From Rostrohypoxylon terebratum (taxonomy: Eukaryota > Ascomycota > Sordariomycetes > Xylariales > Hypoxylaceae): a DNA stretch of 64,000 nt. Within the stretch, counting starts at the first letter, position 1, and every line of letters starts with the position of its first letter. Shown one piece after another: positions 58,080 through 64,000 of this stretch. The notes beneath the pieces were generated by a model that saw only the letters and a list, made by a program, of their open reading frames with translations, did no database searches and had not been told where the DNA came from. The DNA is taken from the NCBI GenBank assembly GCA_022497145.1, contig MU385906.1, positions 124,001-188,000 of the forward strand, given 5' to 3'. Both the position numbers and the translations under genes were made by a program.

Positions 58080-59637
58080 ATGGATCGCTCGGGACTTCAA
58101 CGAAATTTCTCCACTCTTCCCTCATCCAATGCTTCGCATCGTTATGACCCCAACACTGGCCAAACATATCGAGAATGGACGGAATCCAACGCCACACAGG
58201 CTGAAGACGGGACCGGTTGGGAATATAAAGGTGTGGAATATACAGCTCCCCCGTTGGCAGTATCCCCATCATCTAAGGGCCCCGTTAAAGGTCCACGCAG
58301 TCTCGTTGAGATGTGTACCACGGTTATCGTGAATAACATCAACCTTTTGGAGCATGACCATGACCTTGACGACGTCCCGCCTCACCTTCTCCTTCCCATC
58401 TGGAAACAGTTGGGCGAGGATTACCTGTAAGCTTTCGCACCTCTATTGAACCGTCTCAATTGCTGATGATTCATTTATTAGATTAATGCCTCTGCGTGCA
58501 TTCATGTTCTTGTCTCGTGCCACCTGCATCAACCAGCGATCCACCGACGTGGAGACGAAGGTGCCTAAGGATGTGTACCGATACCAGCAGGTGATAAAGG
58601 AGCTGACCGGCCCTCTTCGTACCATCTTAAAGCCGCTTCAGAACAGACCTTCGGACTTCATCGTCCACCTTACCATTGGCGGCAAGGGTCTCCGTTTCCC
58701 GACTCACGAGCTCCTGCTTTTGACGGACCTGAAGAATTTGGGTGTCCTCGAGATCATACAGCCAGCTGGTCTATACAACGGCTTCCCTGCTCGTGCCAGC
58801 GACAACATCCTCCGAGGCTGGGCCGAGAAGCCTTTCCCCGTTCTTCGCGTCCTGAAGATCTGGGGCCAGGATTACACCACCGGACGCTCGCTCCGATATC
58901 TGGACAAATTTCCCGCTCTTCACGTCTACGATGTCTCTGGTCGATTGAATGATTGGGAGCAATGGGCCGCTCCCCCTCAGTGGAAAAAACTGGCTTATGA
59001 ATCAGGTGGTAGTCTGCTCAAGAAAACCACCAAGATCATCGATTGGCTCTCTTCGTCCACCTACGCAGATGTTTGCAAGGCCTATAGTCTCATGAGATGT
59101 TGGGAACCCATCGGCCTACGCCCGCTCGCTTTGCCAGTGCCTGACGAGCCTTTAGACGAGGTCACTATGGTTGTCGGAGAGCAAAAAGCCATCGACATCA
59201 GAGAAGATATGGCGGCTACCAAAGACCAGATGGATGCATTTAATTGTTTCCTCCGAAACGGTCATAACATCGATGAAGGCAAACGTCGTTGGTGGGCATA
59301 CATGATGTATTGTCACATCGGCCGTGTGACTGGGGATATGGATCTGGTTAAGCAGGGGATGCACGATCCCAAGCAGTCCTTCCTGATCGACTCCAACGCC
59401 ATCCCGCCTCGACCTTACATCGAAATTGCTCTCGGTGATATCAATGACCCGCAATTCGAGGACGAGTTCGAGTATCACTGCACCTATGTACGAGTAGGCG
59501 ACCAGCCCTTGCAGAAGCGGCGTGCTCCTAGTGCCGAGCCCGACCATACTCGAGGCTCTGGAGGAAACTCGTCGGGTTCTGCTCCTCCGCGCAAGTTGAC
59601 CAAGAAGCAGAGATTCTTCGATATGAAAGACCTTTGA
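58080..59637 (+). CDS. Fungal protein of unknown function, elongin A/Rad7-like N-terminal segment
   Basis: Two exons: 58080-58426 and 58482-59637, with a 55-nt intron (donor GTAAGC, acceptor TTAG), joined in phase 2; 500 residues. The frame is also open from an ATG at 58029, but the ATG at 58080 has the better context (CAACCATGG). Residues about 76-110 (SLVEMCTTVIVNNINLLEHD then LDDVPPHLLLPIWKQL) resemble the 'LxxLC...VPxxLLxPIL' segment in elongin A and in fungal F-box/Rad7-type proteins, which binds Skp1/elongin C. The rest has short leucine-rich-like pieces (LLTDLKNLGVLEII, FPVLRVLKIWG, KFPALHVYDVSG) and a basic C-terminus (PPRKLTKKQRFFDMKDL). I know no studied homologue; a substrate adaptor or nuclear protein is an inference. 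Confidence 0.75.
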
Positions 59638-60661
59638 GGAGCTGGAATGATTTCGGAAAAAAGATTCGAGATAGGTTCTTAGAGATCTACGAATATGCGC
59701 AGGTTTAGGTACGGGCACTAATAAACAGTGCAAAGAATGTAGGCAATGAGAGTGGCCTGTCTCGCACCAGTCGCTATGATCGGGCTCGATACATCGTCGC
59801 CCACCCTGTCTCGTTCTCGCAAAGATATGATCGTTTTAGATTGAGAATAATGCACACTGGTGGAAAAATTATGAGACTGAAAAAATCGAATGTGATTGCT
59901 AGACGTATCGTAATTTTGTCTCTCAACTACTACCCTCTTTTCCGTCTTTAATCCTCGCTGCTCATAGTGTTCAGCTCAACCCTAACCCTAACCCCATCCT
60001 CGTGGTAGTTACCACTTGAAGTGGCCATTTATCTACAGCTATCCACAACTAGGCCGCCGTGATCTAAGAAACATCAACACACGTCTTTAAATTTACCTAG
60101 TTAAGCTTTTGCTAACTTCTTTCACCTATCACTACCGAAATCTCTTTATATCATTTGCGACATTGATTCTACATGCCTTCGACTATACTTAGTACTTCTT
60201 TAGCCTCACCAGAGACCCTCTAGCAACCAAGGAACAAAACCAAGACTTACCTAACGGATCCATAGTAGTTAGGTAACTTCATTTATGTATGTCTAATACT
60301 ACCATCTTATCTATATCAAATGACGCGATCTTCTCTCCCGATGTTGCAATCAACATCTCTTGTTAACACTGCACTCACTCATCAATTCCTGTTTAAGTCT
60401 GGATAATTCCACATTCAAGATGGGTGTCTTTCCAAGATGAATACTATCTATTACCATTTATGCGCTTGTGCTTGTGAGCCTGGGTATTTGCACTCCCCGT
60501 GTCCCATAGATCTGTTGCTTTCTCATGTGCTCGTCACATCATGCTATTCCCCTTTTCAAGTCCAATCTCATCCCCTCCAACAACATAATATCCCACAATA
60601 TATATGTATCAATATCCCCCGAAAAACCTCCCCGAAACAAACTCAACCTCACTAACTAACC
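59638..60661. other. Convergent spacer
   Basis: About 1 kb between convergent genes, with a short telomere-like run at 59978-59995. No gene seen. Confidence 0.5.
59978..59995. repeat. Short interstitial telomere-like repeat
   Basis: AACCCTAACCCTAACCCC contains two full CCCTAA units and part of a third. It is in a convergent spacer. Confidence 0.8.
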
Positions 60662-62210
60662 CTAAATCTTGACCCTCCACCCCTCCCCAGTCTTCCTCAT
60701 TCTAGCCACCCTCGCCGCGCTCAAAAACCCCATCCCCACGATCAAGCACGCCCCAGTGAACCCCTGCGCGCCAAAGTACTTCCCATCCATGGCCCCGATG
60801 ATAGCCCCGGCGATCGGGTTCCCGGTCAGCACGGCAAAACTCACAATCGTAAACACCATGCCCATGCGCGTTCCTTGCTTCCTCAGATCCGTCGTCAGGC
60901 TGCTCAGGCCCGCCGGGAAAAGGCTCTGCAGCGAGCCAGCCGCGATCCCGTACACGCAAGTCCAGCCGTACAGCTGCGCCGGCGTCTGCACGGCCATCCA
61001 AGCGAGCAGGCAAGCGCCGCACGCGAGACACGTCGGGATCATGACGTTGAGCGGGCCGACCTTATCGGCCAGGTAGTTCGGCAGCAGGCGTCCCACGATG
61101 CCGATGCCGTTCAGCACGAGCAGCAGGTTCAGCGAGTCGGTGTAGCTGAGCGAGGGCGCGATCGACGCCGACCGGCTGAACGCCGCCAGGTAGTAGAACC
61201 CGAAGTACACGCCCCAGAAGTTGAAGAACATGCCCACCGCGTAGAACGTGTACTCGAGCTCCCGGAAGGCCGGCCACTCGACGAGCGAGCCCGCGCGCCG
61301 CGGCGGCAGCCGCGATTTCATGAATAGGATCGTGAAGCAGAGCGTGCCCAGCTGCACGAAGCCGATGGCGCGCACGGCCCAGCCGAAGCCCACCGAGGGC
61401 AGCAGCTGCCGCGCCATGGCGGGGAACACGAGCCCGCCGGTGACGGAGCCGCAGGCTACGATGCCGATGGCCAGGGAGCGCTTCTTGTTGAAGTACGTCG
61501 ATACCGTGCTGATCGCGGGGCAAAAGATAAATCCCGAGCCGAGGCCCATGCAGATTCCTTGCGACAGGATGAGCTGCCAGTACTGCGTCGCCGCGGAGGT
61601 CGTGAAGATGCCTAAGGTCATGAACGCCGTTCCTACGATCAGGACCGGGCGGAAGAAGCCTGCGTCTGTCATACGCCCCGTGAAGGTCCCGATGAAGAAG
61701 GTTAGGAAGACCTGGATCGAGCCGATCCAGGATATGTCTGACTGGGCGCGCCCTAGGGTCGAGACATAGTACGTTTGGAAGACGCCGAAAGAGTTGATGA
61801 ATCCCCATGTGTTCATAATGGCCAAGTGTCCGCATAAGCCTATTTCATTCGTTATCATGAGTAGAGGTTTCTAGCATATTGGTGAGGAAGGGAAGCTTAC
61901 AGGCTGTCCAAGCAACCCGGCCTCCGTCCGGCGGCGGCCCGGGGTTCCAGCTCGATTTTGTCGATATCCTACTCAGAACCCGGTTCAATGCTCCAGTCAC
62001 GCCCTCGGCTTCTGTGTTGAGATTGGGTTCCGGTGGTATTTGCCAATCCTCCGCCACCTCGGCCGGACTTCTTTCCGTTTGTTCTTCATCTTTCCGTCGA
62101 CTTGGGCACCCGTTCTCACACTGGTCGTGAGGGCGGATATGGTCATCTTGCTTCTCTATGTCTATTGGAAGCTCGCCATCACCATCGGTGGACGAGATAG
62201 AAGACGGCAT
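60662..62210 (-). CDS. MFS transporter, monocarboxylate (MCT/MCH) type
   Basis: Two exons: 61901-62210 and 60662-61839, with a 61-nt intron 61840-61900 (donor GTAAGC, acceptor ATAG), joined in phase 1 as WTACLCGHLAIMNTWGF; 495 residues. The first 95 residues are an acidic cytosolic tail; PPPDGGRVAWTA (about 92-103) is the typical MCT entry to helix 1. About twelve hydrophobic segments follow, with the central charged loop around SRLPPRRAGSLVEWPAFREL. MCT features are NSFGVFQTYY in helix 1-2 and YFNKKRSLAIGIVACGSVTG in helix 4-5. Plasma-membrane import or export of a small organic acid is likely; the substrate cannot be read. The second exon is strikingly GC-rich. A non-ATG extension to 62246 was ignored. 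Confidence 0.92.
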
Positions 62211-63949
62211 TCCGTCTAGAACCCAATTGGTCTCCAAATCAACCAATTAAGTAGTATGAATCTCGATTCAATTTGTTTTCTTTTTTTTAATCTTTCGTTC
62301 TTTGTTTCTCTTGATCCGAATTATAAACAACAACTAACTTTTTCAATTAGTAACGAAAAAACAAAAAACGCCTAGGTGAGTCAATGCGATGAGACCCGCA
62401 AAGCCGTCCTCGGATATTTATCAGGGGGTTTCTTTTCACAAGCTTTGTTAGGACTTTAGCTCATATCCACAACTCGCATGGGGGAGACGGGAACTAACTA
62501 TCAATGAGTCAAAAAGACGTCAAAATCTTGTGACGATCGGTTTATTAGATCCAGATCCTCTGAGAAAACCAAAAAAAAATCTCGTTACATTTTACATATT
62601 CCAATTTCATTCCTCCCCCCCTGGTCTATACCCGTCGGCTATCGGGCTACTCGCAGCGCGAGCGGGAATCTCGCCTTCCTACCTAGGTAATATACAGATC
62701 CAATGGCGATAAAGCGGGGACAAGATGTCGGTGTTTGTACGGTTGTCAAAATATGTCAAAATATATTGATATAATATTCATGTAGACAAAAGGGCGCAAG
62801 TATGGTATCTTACAGTTATACAACATATAACCACTGGTCATGTTCTCTTCCATCACATCGGCCGGTGTGGAAATCATAGGAGCGGGAAGCACGCTTTATT
62901 ATCACCCATCTCTTCGTCCAATGTAACTCTGGCTAAGGGATTTGAATTGACCTCTATGTAACCCAATCAACCATAGATCAGATCATTAGTAGGTACATAT
63001 TTGAATCTGTAATCCGGGGCATCTTTCATCCTAGACTAACGTGTTTTGTCAGCGATGGATTTACACGTTTCTTTCGCCTCCCTATGAGGTGCTCATATAA
63101 CATGTAATTACCTGGTAGTCTACCTAGTCCTAGCTCTACATGTTATATTTCCGCGGAAATGAGCCATGAGGATAATTCTCAACCCCCCATCTACCAACGG
63201 CGTGCTATTCCCGAAACCGAAACCCACAAACGGATGTGGGGCGCCCAACCGAACCCGTATTTCCCAGGTTGTTTTTGGCAAAGACTTTGACGAATGGAAT
63301 GGGATCCCGCTGGATAGGAGGCTCCAATTCCCTAGCTGCCTAGCTACTTATGGGTAGGCACAATAATATCTGGAGAATGTCTAATTCGGATTTTACCTGG
63401 TCATTACTATGGACATCTCTTTGTTGATCAAAACTAGTACTCATATTACATATATCATGTAGAACTTCATCAATAAATGCCTTTGCAGGTATTTATTTGC
63501 TCCGATATCGCTGGCAACTCGGTTATTCGGTTCAAACCTAGGACCTAGGTAACTAGATGGGATTTGTTCCATCCTACGCCGGGTTCATTTGCCATTGTAA
63601 AGCAAGGAGCAGATTTGTATCGTGAGATCGAAACACGTGGGACAGAAGTTTTGAATTGCTCTCTAGGCAAATACACCTAGTGACATTTCTGCGATCTCGT
63701 ACAGTAATTAAGTCGTAATGGTACATTAGGACAGACGATCGACCAAAAAATTGCCATCATGTTGGACTTCATCTCTTCAGTCTCCTCCCATATACCTATT
63801 ATCCCGTAAACAGAGGCAATAACCCCTTCTATAATGGGCATCTTATTACATCTCAAGCAAACTTCTCGACAACTAGCAAATTAGGTCAGATACTCAGCAA
63901 CGCGATTCCCACCTACGGCATGCTAGCCCTGTATTTCAACCACGGAACA
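62211..63949. other. Divergent spacer MFS / putative regulator
   Basis: About 1.7 kb between the transporter and a gene that starts at the right edge and points away from it. Contains a 15-bp CCTAGG palindrome (63536-63550). The 63-codon plus frame at 63166-63357 has no support. Confidence 0.5.
63536..63550. repeat. 15-bp CCTAGG near-palindrome
   Basis: ACCTAGGACCTAGGT, about 400 bp upstream of the probable regulator's start codon. Confidence 0.85.
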
Positions 63950-64000
63950 ATGCGAAGTCCAATGGCCTCGATAACGCCCGCCGGATGTGTGAAGTGCCGT
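63950..64000 (+). CDS. Start of a probable Zn2Cys6 transcription factor (cut by window edge)
   Basis: The last 51 bases form an ATG frame of 17 codons, MRSPMASITPAGCVKCR, running off the window. GCxxCR after a short Ser/Thr/Pro-rich N-terminus is how fungal Zn(II)2Cys6 binuclear cluster domains begin. The remaining four cysteines and the basic RxRKxKC part would lie beyond the edge. A second in-frame ATG at 63962 could be the true start. It is divergent from the MFS transporter across 1.7 kb, an arrangement that sometimes reflects regulation of the neighbour, but that is inference. Confidence is limited by the short visible length. Confidence 0.55.
   Translation, partial: MRSPMASITPAGCVKCR

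Noticed and set aside
61062..61835. 257-codon frame inside the MFS transporter exon
   Set aside because: Shadow of the GC-rich exon in another phase; the His/Arg/Gly-rich composition matches no protein, while the transporter frame has clear helices.
62211..62246. N-terminal extension of the MFS transporter to 62246
   Set aside because: The upstream codon is TTG. The first ATG is at 62210.
63166..63357. 63-codon plus-strand frame
   Set aside because: No domain, no neighbouring exon, and composition of ordinary spacer.

Overview
The window looks like nuclear DNA of a filamentous ascomycete (Pezizomycotina, probably a Sordariomycete; this is inferred from protein character, not a database match). 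The support is short introns (mostly 47-145 nt) with GTRNGT donors, CTAAC/CTGAC-like branch sites and YAG acceptors. Further support comes from fungal-type families: a HET-domain protein, an SLM1-like PH protein, Ldb17/SPIN90, LRO1, a pericentrin-type spindle pole body protein and the start of a Zn2Cys6-type regulator. Genes are single units on both strands, separated by AT-richer spacers.

Left part (1-16.5 kb) is gene-poor: a multi-pass membrane protein (1102-2274, -), a HET-domain protein (2932-4827, -), a structured tandem repeat array (5902-6373), a decayed or unresolved coding-like tract (7984-8319, -), a type II membrane glycosyltransferase-like protein (8854-10796, -), about 3.4 kb of empty spacer, and a two-exon gene of unknown function (14247-15048, -).

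Middle part (16.5-38 kb) carries GAR1 (H/ACA snoRNP), an SLM1-like PtdIns(4,5)P2/TORC2 effector, an Ldb17/SPIN90-type actin regulator, a ten-exon Msn5/exportin-5 karyopherin, DPH7 (diphthamide pathway), a DUF1917/UPF0696 protein, and NAA30 (NatC catalytic subunit).

Right part (38-64 kb) is denser: LRO1 (triacylglycerol synthesis), TAN1 (tRNA ac4C), a PcpA/Pcp1-type spindle pole protein, an F-box/transglutaminase-like/YccV protein of FBXO21 type, UTP22/NOL6 (SSU processome), mitochondrial succinyl-CoA:3-oxoacid CoA-transferase, a fungal protein of unknown function, an MFS monocarboxylate-type transporter, and the first 17 codons of a probable Zn2Cys6 transcription factor cut off by the window edge.

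Most genes are housekeeping, with a recurring RNA/translation theme (GAR1, UTP22, TAN1, DPH7, NAA30), but they do not form a cluster or operon. I see no tRNA, rRNA, transposon or CRISPR array. The most unusual signals are the 132-bp array of paired hairpins at 5.9-6.4 kb and a 15-bp near-palindrome recurring only in spacers. Exon joins were deduced by hand from splice signals and reading phase; where exon sums are stated they close in frame.
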